Assembly: GCA_013202495.1 (NCBI GenBank)
Contig: JABMQQ010000174.1
Span: forward strand, 1-64,000
Length of the DNA: 64,000 bases
Source of the DNA: Fidelibacterota bacterium
GTDB taxonomy: Bacteria > Fidelibacterota > UBA8477 > JABMPR01
Direction: 5' to 3'
The position numbers were made by a program, and so were the translations under genes. The notes below the pieces were generated by a model that worked only from the letters and a program-made list of their open reading frames with translations, was not told where the DNA came from and ran no database searches. Positions 19,736-28,313 of the stretch are shown here, in pieces. Each line of letters opens with the position of its first letter. Positions within the stretch are counted from its first letter, which is position 1.

Positions 19736-20707
19736 TTAATATTCTTCAATGGCTAGAGGTTCAATAACGATGACTTTTTGTGAGACAGTACCCATATTTT
19801 GCTCATACTCAATTTTGTTTCTCACCTCATCAGCAGATGCGGTCCCTCACCAATTTTGAGTAAAATCGAGTGTATCAGACTCTGCGTCGTCTATGAATGG
19901 TTGAACCTGAATAGCAATATCATAGTTCGTAATATTATTGTTCCTAAACGTGGGTGATCCTGAAAAAATATAAATGGCATTTTCAAAATTGGAGATTGTA
20001 TTATTTTGAAAAAATGATGAGTCATCATGACTGTTGTAGATGCCTCTGTACATCTTCTCATCTGAACCGATCATGTTATTTTGAACTAGTAATCCACTTG
20101 AAAGAGAAAAGAACTGGCTTAGGATTGTATTGTCAATTATTAATCCCGTTGAATACATATAATTTATATTGTTAAAAATACTTGTCTGAAGTAGAGTAGA
20201 ATCACAATCTTCAAGTGCAATGTGCCGAATTTCGCAATTAATGATTGATGGTGAATAGTCGGATATCTCAACATAACCTAAGCCGGTAACCCACTCCAGT
20301 TCAACTCGCTGATCTGATTCACTATCCCCTTCAAAGGTCATCGAGGGTTTTTCCCCTTCAACCTCGTTGAAATGTATTGGTGAATTCTCTTCCCCTACTG
20401 CAATGAACTCACCTTTAATTGTGATAATTGGGGGGCGGGTCATATCACCAGCAGGATTGGGGACTAAAACAGTGCCAGCTGTATGCTCAATCTTTGTCCC
20501 AGGTAAAATGATTAAAGTTGAGTTTCCCTCGAAGATTAGGTCTCTAGAAATCTCAATAACATCCTCACCACTACCGCCCCAGGTAATAGTTTGGTTTTCG
20601 AATATTATCGGTGAGGTATAGGGTGGTTCATCATGACTTTCGAATAAACCACACGAAAACATAGAAAGAATTATTAGTTGTCCAGCAAAGATTCTTTTGA
20701 GAGTCAT
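19736..20707 (-). pseudogene. Beta-helix lipoprotein interrupted by an in-frame TGA
   Basis: Starts at 20707 with a leader and lipobox (MFSCGLFES). The body reads as a right-handed beta-helix (PGTKIEHTAGTVLVPNPAG, then rungs such as IINCEIRHI, LIIDNTILSQF and FQNNTISNFENAIYIF). Translation stops at a TGA at 19847-19849 after DFTQNW. Beyond it the same frame continues GTASADEVRNKIEYEQ to a TAA at 19736. Proteins of this type typically end with an NxWG-type rung, so the TGA replaces what was probably TGG. Either a nonsense mutation or a sequencing error; the truncated 286-residue form could still be exported. Confidence 0.75.
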
Positions 20708-20719
20708 GTTTCCTCCGTT

Positions 20720-20743
20720 TTCAAGCTAACGCGTCAACTTGAA
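20720..20743. repeat. 24-bp imperfect palindrome containing a CTAAC core
   Basis: TTCAAG at 20720-20725 and CTTGAA at 20738-20743 flank CTAACGCGTCAA, with ACGCGT at the centre. It lies just upstream of the beta-helix lipoprotein start. Coding strand GCGTTAGCTTG resembles an attC right half, or it may be an operator. Confidence 0.4.
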
Positions 20744-20805
20744 CGATACTAGAATACTCAAACACTGGTTCTCCCCCATATTTCTACGAGTCTTCATATT
20801 ACTTC

Positions 20806-21240
20806 TTAAAAGGATGTGAAAGTGTACTCGGTTCCTGGATCGGGGTTCAGTTCAGTTAATATTAGATTCTGATTCTCTAGCGAATAGGAATATTTATCAT
20901 CCATTAGGTACAGGTAAGAAGCCCCAGAGCATGCCATTTCAGTACAGCTAAATCCTGATATTGAGAGTGTATTGTTCTCGTTAATTTCATACTCACCAGA
21001 ACAAGCATTGCAAGCATTCTGACTATTTAGTACACCACTCTCTTCAAATTCAAGCCAATGGTCATCTGGTAGACTAGACAGACTATTTGAATCCACGGAC
21101 AACCCCTTTGAATTTATGTACGATATGAGTCTCCAAGTTTCACCCTCAATTTCTGTCTCAAATTGATTTGAGTCATCGCTCTGACATGAGCAAAGAAACA
21201 TCATAAGTACTATCAGTGATAATTTAGCGCTCCAATTCAA
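20806..21240 (-). CDS. META/HslJ-like lipoprotein
   Basis: A 144-residue lipoprotein with lipobox LCSC after a hydrophobic leader. The mature part has the META (DUF306) pattern: GETWRLISY near residue 32, HWLEFEESGVLNSQNACNAC, GEYEINENNTLSISGF and a Cys-containing TEMACSG segment. In other bacteria HslJ/META proteins are outer-membrane or periplasmic and linked to stress or motility; no specific role follows here. Same strand and size class as its lipoprotein neighbours. Confidence 0.8.
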   Translation of the reverse strand: MNWSAKLSLIVLMMFLCSCQSDDSNQFETEIEGETWRLISYINSKGLSVDSNSLSSLPDDHWLEFEESGVLNSQNACNACSGEYEINENNTLSISGFSCTEMACSGASYLYLMDDKYSYSLENQNLILTELNPDPGTEYTFTSF

Positions 21241-21292
21241 CTTTAACCTTTCCTAGCTTCACATTACCTGTCTCAATCAGCGTTTCATCGCT

Positions 21293-21739
21293 TTACTCTA
21301 TTTGAAATTGCTTTGAGTAGAGATCTCCAATACGCAATCGAAACGTTCCAACATCCTCAAACCATTCCGCTGGTAGATTATATTCAAAATATTCACCCGT
21401 TTGAACTGAGTCCACGAGTGTGGGACAAAGATAAGACATATAAAAAAACCATTGATCCTCTGACCAATCTCCATCTACTTTCTGCTGATAAAACATTTCT
21501 AAATATCCTCCACAGCGTAGACCGAAATTGAAAATGTCCTCAGAGTCGTTGTCTATCCTTACAGAAATTGTGTCAGAGGATAGATAATTTATTTTCGTCG
21601 TTGACAAGCGTACGGCATCTCGATCTGCACTCGGTTCAGAACAATATCCTAGGATAATTATTAGCGCTACTGCTAAACCACGGTAATTAGACCATTTAGT
21701 ATTTATCCAGGCAACACATATGTTCTGTATTTTTATCAT
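21293..21739 (-). CDS. Small hypothetical lipoprotein
   Basis: 148 residues with an N-terminal hydrophobic segment ending in a lipobox-like ILGYC. The rest is a single beta-rich domain (VRLSTTKINYLSSDTISVRI ... FRLRIGDLYSKQFQI) with two cysteines, resembling an immunoglobulin-like fold. No family recognised. It is 53 bases upstream of the META lipoprotein and may be co-transcribed. Confidence 0.7.
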   Translation of the reverse strand: MIKIQNICVAWINTKWSNYRGLAVALIIILGYCSEPSADRDAVRLSTTKINYLSSDTISVRIDNDSEDIFNFGLRCGGYLEMFYQQKVDGDWSEDQWFFYMSYLCPTLVDSVQTGEYFEYNLPAEWFEDVGTFRLRIGDLYSKQFQIE

Positions 21740-22300
21740 CGTTTGAAATACTCCTACTCACATCATTTTAGGCAAACGACATGCCATTGATATCCGTGTT
21801 TATGGAAAAGGTATTCAGCATCAAGGAGTAGTCTCTTCGCGTTGAGGAATAATATTCTGAATAAATTTTATTTGTGCGTATCTAATACTAATTAGTCCTG
21901 GAGAACCCTCAGGAATCTGAAACTATAGTCAGCAATCTGAAACATAATAATCGATTTTTGATATTTTACCGCTCCATTTTACCAATGGGATAGTCTGCTT
22001 TATGTCGAGTGAGCGGAAAACTACCTGATGTCAACTGTATTAGTGAGGGCTAGAGTACATAGAAGATGACCATTTTGAAAGAGCCCTAAAAATCAGGGCT
22101 TCAGGTACATATATCTAGTCCAACTTTTGGGGGGCAGGTCACCGGAAACTTTTCATTAAATTTGAAAAGATACTTCGGAAGTAAAGATGAACAGAGATAC
22201 AAGATTAAAACTCTTATTTAAAATTCAAAAATCTTTCATTTAAAATGGGAGTCGATATCAACCCCACGGTTAAGGTGTTTCCCAAAATGATTCAAGATGG
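21740..22300. other. 561-bp gap upstream of the lipoproteins and downstream of the response regulator
   Basis: No credible open frame. It contains one copy of a 17-bp repeat, TCTGCTTTATGTCGAGT at 21994-22010, that recurs at 32487-32503. It probably also holds the lipoprotein promoter and the terminator of the sensor operon, neither of which I can delimit. Confidence 0.5.
21994..22010. repeat. TTATGTCGAGT repeat, copy 1
   Basis: TCTGCTTTATGTCGAGT, identical to 32487-32503. Its last 11 bases recur at 28552-28562. All three copies lie in gaps between gene modules. Confidence 0.6.
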
Positions 22301-22681
22301 CTATTTCGAAGCCTGAACATATTCATCTAAAATATCTATTAGAGTCTGGCGTAAGATTGGCTTAGTAAAGAATTCAGACGAACCAGCCTTGATCGAAGCC
22401 TCCCGGAAATGTGGAAATGCATTTGCTGTTATGGTAATTATGCAGCTAATCTCTGGATAGGTTTGACGCATATATTTAATCAGATTTAAGCCATCTTCTT
22501 CACCAGGTAACGAAATATCGATAATTGCCAGCTTAAAAGCCTGCTTCGAAAGAGTTTCTTTTGCTCTTGAAACTGTTGGGACTACACACAAATCATATTG
22601 CTCTTCCAGAATAAACCTATAAAATTGTTCTGAACCAATATCATCCTCAACAATCAATATTTTGGGTTTAGTCTTAGACAT
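22301..22681 (-). CDS. Single-domain response regulator (CheY-like receiver)
   Basis: 126 residues forming one receiver domain: acidic pocket EDD near residue 12, phospho-acceptor Asp in LAIIDISLPGEEDG, the Thr-Ala pair in ITANAF and the Lys in FFTKPI. There is no output domain, so it likely relays phosphate or acts by protein contact. It overlaps the start of the kinase gene end by 8 bases and so is translated with the kinase, its probable partner. Confidence 0.92.
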   Translation of the reverse strand: MSKTKPKILIVEDDIGSEQFYRFILEEQYDLCVVPTVSRAKETLSKQAFKLAIIDISLPGEEDGLNLIKYMRQTYPEISCIITITANAFPHFREASIKAGSSEFFTKPILRQTLIDILDEYVQASK

Positions 22682-24737
22682 GATCGTTTCTCTTATACTT
22701 TTGAAACATTAGCGTGAAAGTAGTTCCAACACCCTTTTTACTTTCCAGCTTAAGATCAATACTATTTAACTCAAGATACTGTTTGGTGAGAGCCAGTCCT
22801 AGTCCAATCCCCTGGAAATTCTTGGTAAAGCCCTCACTTTCCTGGGTATAGGGTTGAAAGATCCGATTTTTATAGTCCTCAGAGATTCCAATCCCGGAAT
22901 CGATAATTGAAAGTTTAACCTGACCATTTTTATGACCCAGTCTAAGTTCAATCTGACCTTCAAAGGTAAACTTGATGGCATTGTCAGTAAGATTGAGAAT
23001 GGCCTGATGAACACAGTAATCATCGGCAAAAATTATTGCTTCTTCTTTACTAGGAAGATATATCAAGTCCAGGTTCTTTTCATCGGATCGATCCTTGAGT
23101 TCATTAACCACTGCCCGGATAATCGAAGATAAGTCCAGCTTACGTTTTTGGACCTTAATAGTCCCTGCACTTAATTGTGCTATGTTCAATATAGAGTCAA
23201 CTGTATGCATTAAGCGATTACCTGAACTGGTAATATAGCCAAAGATAGATTGATCTTTCTCGCTAACAGTCTCACTATATCGTTCTTTTAATATATCAGA
23301 AAATCCAACTATGCTGTTGAGCGGTGTACGAATCTCGTGAGAAATATTTGCGATAAATTGGTCTTTGACCTGATTCGCACTCATTGTTTCCTCATATAGC
23401 TGGGAATTTTGAATAGCAATTGCAGTTAAATCAGCAAGGTTTACAAGAAAAGCCAGATCGTCTTCCCAGAATTCATCTTCGCCATATTTGGATAACAGAA
23501 TAGCTCCGATAGCAACATGGTCTATTTTCAAAGGAGCACACATCAAAGATTCTGGTTCTACAGGTGTACCCGGAACCTGCTTGCCAATATTTGTCAAATC
23601 AATCCTATTTACAATTTTCGCATTTCTTTCTTGAACAACTTGACCCGTTAAACCTTCTCCAACTTTCAATTTAAAATCCATAACCTTATCAATATATTTT
23701 GCATTTGAAGCCAAAGGTTTTAAATATTCCCCGCCTTTCTCAAGGATGAAAAGTGTGACACTATTGGCTTCGAACATTTCTTTTGCGATATCAATACATC
23801 GGTTTACTACAAACTTTGAATCCAGGCTATTTGTGAGAGCATGGCTGGCTTCATTAATTCCTTTTATTTTGCTAACATAGTACCTAAACTTTTCTTCGGT
23901 TTCCTTATCCTCGGTGATATCTTTGGATACCCCCATCACACCCATTTGATTCCCATCCTTATCCTTCAAAATAGACGCAGATAATAGAGAAGGAAAAATG
24001 TCACCATTTTTTCTTTTGTTTAGGATTTCTTGAACATGATGTCCATTCAATACTGTCTGTTTATGAACTTTCAATCCTTCCTTTGGATTAGCATAAAGCA
24101 GATTGACATGTTTCCCTATTACTTCACTCCGATTATACCCAAAAGTTTCTTCTGCTGATGTATTAAATTCTGTTATCTTCCGTTTATTATCCACTGCGAT
24201 GATCATATCCAAGGAACTCTCAATCAGATTGTTGGCATAATCCCGTGTAGATCTAATCTCTTCCTCTGCCAGCTTGCGCTCGGTGATATCATGGATTGAC
24301 CCCACCAGGAACTTTTCCCCGGTATCTGTAACGAAACGATTCTTCCTTGTAATGATGGTCCGCGTGAAGTTGTTCACGGTTAGCGTCTCTTCGCGCAGGT
24401 CGGGTATACCAGTATCGAGAACCTGCCTGTCAATTGCAAGGAACTGGTGTCTCTCATGTGCAGGAACGTTTTCCGCAAGCGTAAGGCCGATCACGTTCTT
24501 CTCATTCAGACCGAATACATCGAGGAAAGCACTATTGGCCAGGGTGATGCGATGATCGTTGTCCTTGACAAAAATTGGATCCCCAACCGTTTCGATAATG
24601 TGTTTTATGCGTACATTTTCGTTGCGCTGCAAGGTATCTTCTCGTTTGCGCTCACCGGGAGTTTCTTCCGCTATGCTCTTACGCAAAGATTCAAGCTCTT
24701 CAATTAGCTCAGGTTTGGTTTTCAGGTGATCATTCAT
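22674..24737 (-). CDS. PAS-PAS-GAF sensor histidine kinase
   Basis: A 687-residue soluble kinase. PAS 1 at ~45-155 (GDPIFVKDNDHRITLANSAF), PAS 2 at ~165-285 (LDMIIAVDNKRKITEFN), GAF at ~300-460, HisKA at ~475-540 with the phospho-accepting His in ISHEIRTPLNS, and HATPase at ~585-680 with N box (LNLTDNAIKF), G1 (DSGIGIS) and G2 (GIGLGLAL). No transmembrane helices, so it senses an internal signal. The 5' end (about 24270-24735, covering PAS 1) is visibly GC-richer (about 55% in 24361-24420 by hand count) than the rest (about 38% in 22741-22800), which suggests domain acquisition. Pairs with the receiver gene that overlaps its end. Confidence 0.93.
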   Translation of the reverse strand: MNDHLKTKPELIEELESLRKSIAEETPGERKREDTLQRNENVRIKHIIETVGDPIFVKDNDHRITLANSAFLDVFGLNEKNVIGLTLAENVPAHERHQFLAIDRQVLDTGIPDLREETLTVNNFTRTIITRKNRFVTDTGEKFLVGSIHDITERKLAEEEIRSTRDYANNLIESSLDMIIAVDNKRKITEFNTSAEETFGYNRSEVIGKHVNLLYANPKEGLKVHKQTVLNGHHVQEILNKRKNGDIFPSLLSASILKDKDGNQMGVMGVSKDITEDKETEEKFRYYVSKIKGINEASHALTNSLDSKFVVNRCIDIAKEMFEANSVTLFILEKGGEYLKPLASNAKYIDKVMDFKLKVGEGLTGQVVQERNAKIVNRIDLTNIGKQVPGTPVEPESLMCAPLKIDHVAIGAILLSKYGEDEFWEDDLAFLVNLADLTAIAIQNSQLYEETMSANQVKDQFIANISHEIRTPLNSIVGFSDILKERYSETVSEKDQSIFGYITSSGNRLMHTVDSILNIAQLSAGTIKVQKRKLDLSSIIRAVVNELKDRSDEKNLDLIYLPSKEEAIIFADDYCVHQAILNLTDNAIKFTFEGQIELRLGHKNGQVKLSIIDSGIGISEDYKNRIFQPYTQESEGFTKNFQGIGLGLALTKQYLELNSIDLKLESKKGVGTTFTLMFQKYKRNDHV

Positions 24738-25081
24738 GACACGCTCCCCATATCAATAAGATCTTCAGACACTAAATAAATGATGATTGCCACAATATTA
24801 AGCTTTGTAAAGATTAAAACATTCTCCCTAAGGTCAAGCTCCCAATTACCGACACGAGCGATCCGTTGGGCTTCTGCCAGGCTCGTGAGGGCAAAGAGTA
24901 TATGGGCGAACGGTGTAAGACGTTCATAATTCAGTCCGAATTTGGCGAATATCGTTTCAACCTGCTCGCCTATCATCCAGATCCTGAGGTTAAGAAGGAG
25001 CTGGACGTCCGTTTCAAGCAAACTGTCCTCGAATTGGCAAAAGTAACCAGGTTTATCTTTTAGAGAGCTGGTCCGACTCAC
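24734..25081 (-). pseudogene. Gene debris with a PAS-domain fragment upstream of the kinase
   Basis: The minus-strand frame contains SLAEAQRIARVGNWELDLRE (about 24821-24883), a typical PAS-domain opening, but runs into unrelated sequence on both sides, so it is a fragment. The GC-rich composition matches the 5' end of the kinase. The plus strand over 24825-25063 also has a protein-like frame (GEYRFNLLAYHPDPEVKKEL) with no proper start, so two pieces of foreign DNA may be joined here. I cannot decide which strand was coding in the right half. Confidence 0.45.
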
Positions 25082-25277
25082 AGTCCTTGATCATGCAACT
25101 CCCCCAAGCCCATTTAGAGAATTTCTCAGAACTTCCCTGGTTTTGCATGATGCTAGATTTGTAATTCAACAAGATTTGCTCCCCGCATTTCATTGCTATA
25201 TGAATTGCTACTGAATGTAATGGAATATACCCAAATATTCAATCTAATACATCTTGCTTACAATTCTTTCTATTGTA

Positions 25278-25310
25278 TTTGCTATGTGTTTTATGATATG
25301 CTTATATTTG
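25278..25310 (+). promoter_or_regulatory. Bacteroidota-type promoter candidate
   Basis: TTTG at 25278-25281 and TATATTTG at 25303-25310, matching the TTTG/TAnnTTTG promoter style with a 21-base spacing. It lies ~45 bases upstream of the lipoprotein start. Suggestive only. Confidence 0.35.
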
Positions 25311-25323
25311 AACTTCTATTAAC

Positions 25324-25339
25324 TGTGCATATATGCACA
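25324..25339. promoter_or_regulatory. 16-bp perfect palindrome, operator candidate
   Basis: TGTGCATATATGCACA, perfectly self-complementary, between the promoter candidate and the AAAGGAG ribosome-binding site of the lipoprotein gene. The position suits a dimeric repressor or activator site; the TPR/HTH protein two genes on is one candidate binder. Confidence 0.5.
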
Positions 25340-25355
25340 AACGAAAGGAGCTCGC

Positions 25356-25853
25356 ATGAAGCGAACACACGTTACGCTGTTGTTGCTTGTCGTCGTCTTT
25401 TTTTTAGGATGCGAAAGTAACCTAACTCAACCCAGGCAATCTGAACCTCAACTAAATGAATCCCTCACGGGGTTTCTGGCCAAGGATCCGGTTATTGTGG
25501 CCAAACTAGATTCCATCATCCCTTCCGGGACAAAGTATGGACTCCCTGACGACACCACCACCTACACAGCTACAGGTGGTGAGCAGATCCCTGCAGGTGG
25601 CTGGGTAGAGAATGACAAGGATCTGTCCTATGAAATTCACATTTATTCAGAAATGAAGGTGACTTTCGGGAATTTTGACTCAGTCACCATTGATTATCCT
25701 ACAAATCTAGATTATCTTGACAACTCAGATACCTGGGTTAGTCTTACTACTAGCAAGAAGGTTGGTGCTAAAGCAGTAAGGACAGGGAGTTTCGGGAGTG
25801 CATTCCTAACTCGCTCTGGTTATGGTGAATACGATGAGGAAAACGAAGACTAA
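25356..25853 (+). CDS. Hypothetical lipoprotein upstream of TPR/HTH paralogue B
   Basis: 165 residues with leader and lipobox FFLGC, preceded by a clear AAAGGAG site. The N-terminal third is hydrophilic (NLTQPRQSEPQLNESLTG); the remainder is beta-rich. No family recognised. It lies 13 bases before the TPR/HTH gene, mirroring the other paralogue, which lies 14 bases before a secreted protein. The start is fixed by the ribosome-binding site and leader. Confidence 0.8.
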   Translation: MKRTHVTLLLLVVVFFLGCESNLTQPRQSEPQLNESLTGFLAKDPVIVAKLDSIIPSGTKYGLPDDTTTYTATGGEQIPAGGWVENDKDLSYEIHIYSEMKVTFGNFDSVTIDYPTNLDYLDNSDTWVSLTTSKKVGAKAVRTGSFGSAFLTRSGYGEYDEENED

Positions 25854-25866
25854 AAGTGGTTAATAA

Positions 25867-27420
25867 TTGAAAAAAGTTGAAAATGGAACGCCTCTCGCAA
25901 TTGAGGCGTTCCACACAAAAGAATATACTCTATTTATAAGCCAGATCGGCTTTGCTCATCCCGGTCAGATGAAGGTAATTTTTGCCCAACCAGGATCTTT
26001 AGAGACGGCTAATCATCAGCTAAAATCAGTGATGTTAGCTGGTAGAGCGAAAATAGCTTCACTGGAAGGTAATTTTCCTCAAGCGAGTAATCTTTTTGAT
26101 AGTGCATTTGATCTAGCTAGCAAAGACATAAGGACTGATGATTCAGCCAAAACAAGATCCATACTTGCCTATATTCACTTTGAGTATGGATTATTCTTTA
26201 AAAAACTCCATTCCCCTGATCTAGCTCGCCAACAATTCAAGCAAGCACTGCTGTTAACCTCCTCCAAAAAGCTTAAACTTCTCATCGATTATTATCTTGA
26301 AGTTCTGGCGATAGAAAGAGGTTTAAAAAGCGATTTAAGTAAACTGATCAAGTTGGTAGATCGGTTTAATAGTGACAATCTATCTGTCATGTATATTCTT
26401 GGTTTGCAGAAACTTGGTAGTTTGTCGTCAAGTCGGAGAAACCTAAGTGATGCAGAGCGTTATTACAAAGAAGCTCTATATCTTGCAGAACAGAATAATC
26501 TTCAATATCTGATATGGGCAGTTAAGAACTCGATCGGACTTCTGCTACACAAGCAGAAAAAATTTCAAGCTGCTATTGACCACTATGAAGGCTTTATTGA
26601 TTCCGTTGAAAGTCATTATCTCAAATCAATTGTAATCAAAAGCCTAGCATTGCGATATAGGGTTTTAGGTAAGGAGAGCCAAGCCATCGAGCTTTGCAAA
26701 GAGGGTTTGGAGTACTCACAGACACATGGTGTTCTCTCTACCATCCCTACCTATGCAACTCTTATTGGTGATCTCATTGTTGATTATACAGATACACCCC
26801 AAGAAGCCTACCATTACTATAAGATTGGATATGATGAATCCTTGCGTCAGCAGGAAGCCGGTCTGCCCATCACAGGACCACGACTTCGAGCAGTAAAAAA
26901 ATACACAGAGTACCTCGCTTCATACCTTCCCGAGGATTTCAATAAAATATCCGTGGCCAATTACTTTGATTGGGCACACAACAAAACCTGGGTCAAAATC
27001 CAGGACCTCTTCCACTACAATCTGTTTGTCTATCACTTCATCCACACTGGTATAGGTAAAGCTACTTTTAAGCTCCTCGATATGGTGCCCGGAACATTTT
27101 ACTCACTATCAAAGAGGATGCGGGACCTACGAGGAATATCATTTCCCAATCTTCGCGATGCTGATATGACCCTCCCGCCAGATCTGTACATTGATCAGCT
27201 ACAGAAGTACGTTCAACTTCATAGGGATAAGACGTTCAAGGCTATGACAGAGCAGTTTGAAAATGATATCTATGAATTCTTATTCAAAGAAAGTGGCTAC
27301 AACAAGAAAAGTCTATCCGAAGCTTTAGATCTCAGTTATTCGGTTGTCCTACAGAAAACAAAAGCCTTCACACAGGCTTCTGAAGCATATCAACAACCTC
27401 GTCTGGAAGCCCCTCGCTAA
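25867..27420 (+). CDS. TPR protein with probable Fis-like C-terminal HTH (paralogue B)
   Basis: 517 residues from a TTG start; no in-frame ATG is better placed. It aligns throughout with the protein at 17089-18606: TPR-like helices at ~90-340 (LSDAERYYKEALYLAEQNNL), the conserved block YHFIHTGIGKATFKLL ... FYSLSKRMRDLRG, and a C-terminal helix-turn-helix-like end (FLFKESGYNKKSLSEALDLS, then YSVVLQKTKAF). I infer a cytoplasmic regulator of its neighbouring exported-protein gene. Nothing shows the ligand or signal. Confidence 0.8.
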   Translation: MKKVENGTPLAIEAFHTKEYTLFISQIGFAHPGQMKVIFAQPGSLETANHQLKSVMLAGRAKIASLEGNFPQASNLFDSAFDLASKDIRTDDSAKTRSILAYIHFEYGLFFKKLHSPDLARQQFKQALLLTSSKKLKLLIDYYLEVLAIERGLKSDLSKLIKLVDRFNSDNLSVMYILGLQKLGSLSSSRRNLSDAERYYKEALYLAEQNNLQYLIWAVKNSIGLLLHKQKKFQAAIDHYEGFIDSVESHYLKSIVIKSLALRYRVLGKESQAIELCKEGLEYSQTHGVLSTIPTYATLIGDLIVDYTDTPQEAYHYYKIGYDESLRQQEAGLPITGPRLRAVKKYTEYLASYLPEDFNKISVANYFDWAHNKTWVKIQDLFHYNLFVYHFIHTGIGKATFKLLDMVPGTFYSLSKRMRDLRGISFPNLRDADMTLPPDLYIDQLQKYVQLHRDKTFKAMTEQFENDIYEFLFKESGYNKKSLSEALDLSYSVVLQKTKAFTQASEAYQQPRLEAPR

Positions 27421-27458
27421 AAATTCTGTTAAATTTAGATTAAAATCAGTTTATCCTT

Positions 27459-27487
27459 CTATATCTTTATCTTATATTAAGATATAG
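27459..27487. terminator. AT-rich stem-loop after paralogue B
   Basis: CTATATCTT (27459-27467) pairs perfectly with AAGATATAG (27479-27487), 11-base loop, 39 bases past the stop codon. Low GC; a weak terminator or mRNA-stability stem. Confidence 0.4.
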
Positions 27488-27512
27488 GATTTATTTCCTG
27501 TAAAGATAATCG

Positions 27513-27566
27513 CCAGGGGGCTCACACGTTCGGTCTAGAGCTCCTTTCGTGTAAATAACCCCCTGG
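27513..27566. other. Strong long-range hairpin in a gap
   Basis: CCAGGGGG (27513-27520) pairs with CCCCCTGG (27559-27566), with inner ACACG/CGTGT pairing. It lies in the 245-bp gap before the HNH gene. Could be a structured RNA, a terminator, or a mobile-element end; no T-run follows. Confidence 0.5.
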
Positions 27567-27664
27567 ATGATCTAAGGCAATCTAAGCCCATTGCAAGAAA
27601 TGTCCACGAGAGAATATTTTGGAGAAGAAATCTAATAATAGCTCTAAGATGGGGAAATAATTCA

Positions 27665-27949
27665 ATGACATATCCGTTTCAAAATGTTGATGAAGCTGGC
27701 AAAAGATCCGTCTGGAATAGAGGACTGGCGATTGATGATTATGATTCAAATGTCTGGAGACATGATAGTTGTGGTGCTGTGATAAAATATTCTGAGCATG
27801 GTAACACCGCATCAAAACATGGCTGGGAGATTGACCACATCAAACCATCTGCTAAAGGTGGTTCTGATGATCTGTCTAATCTACAACCTCTGCAGTGGGA
27901 GAATAATAGACATAAGGCTGACAATTGGCCAGATTGGCAATGTGCCTAG
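27665..27949 (+). CDS. Small HNH nuclease
   Basis: 94 residues. The C-terminal half carries the HNH core: GWEIDHIKPSAKGGSDDLSN, then LQPLQWENNRHKAD, giving the DH, N and NxxH positions. The N-terminal half is unrecognised, with one cysteine. It is followed by a small GIY-YIG gene (74-base gap) and a 49-residue ORF on the same strand, a compact nuclease trio. Possible roles are DNA cleavage in defence or a homing function; neither can be decided. Confidence 0.82.
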   Translation: MTYPFQNVDEAGKRSVWNRGLAIDDYDSNVWRHDSCGAVIKYSEHGNTASKHGWEIDHIKPSAKGGSDDLSNLQPLQWENNRHKADNWPDWQCA

Positions 27950-28022
27950 CTAAAGGAACAGAACTTGTTTACAGCAATCACGAATTCAGATGAATTCACC
28001 AATTGCTTGAAGGAAGACTAGA

Positions 28023-28274
28023 ATGGTTAAGAAAAGAGATACCGTTACTTATGAGTTAAAGGATGGGAACAGGGTTGTTTACGTCGGGACAACAAATGAC
28101 CCGGACCGTCGAGAGCAAGAGCATAAAGACCAGGGTAAGAAGTTTGGTCATATGAATGTAACATCTCGGAAGATGACTGATGATGGTGCAAAGAAGAAGG
28201 AGTCTGAAAAACTTGCCACCTATCGCAAAAATCAAGGCAAGAATCCCAAGTATAACAAAGATTCTGACGGGTAA
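28023..28274 (+). CDS. Minimal GIY-YIG nuclease
   Basis: 83 residues comprising essentially one GIY-YIG domain: VVYVGTTNDPDRREQEH carries the second strand, the catalytic Arg and the helix that follows; a lysine-rich tail ends NPKYNKDSDG. The first GIY strand is represented by TYELKDGN, so the domain is short and divergent. Second gene of the HNH/GIY-YIG trio. Confidence 0.75.
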   Translation: MVKKRDTVTYELKDGNRVVYVGTTNDPDRREQEHKDQGKKFGHMNVTSRKMTDDGAKKKESEKLATYRKNQGKNPKYNKDSDG

Positions 28275-28313
28275 TTCTGATTCAACAATCAATTTAAATT
28301 GGAGGAAACAAAT

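Noticed and set aside
19847-19849. UGA read as tryptophan or selenocysteine
   Set aside because: TGA is used as the normal stop in other genes here (for example at 42-44), Trp is written TGG, and no SECIS-like hairpin is obvious.
24866-25063. Plus-strand frame reading GEYRFNLLAYHPDPEVKKEL
   Set aside because: Protein-like, but with no good start and overlapping a minus-strand PAS fragment; kept only as part of the debris entry.
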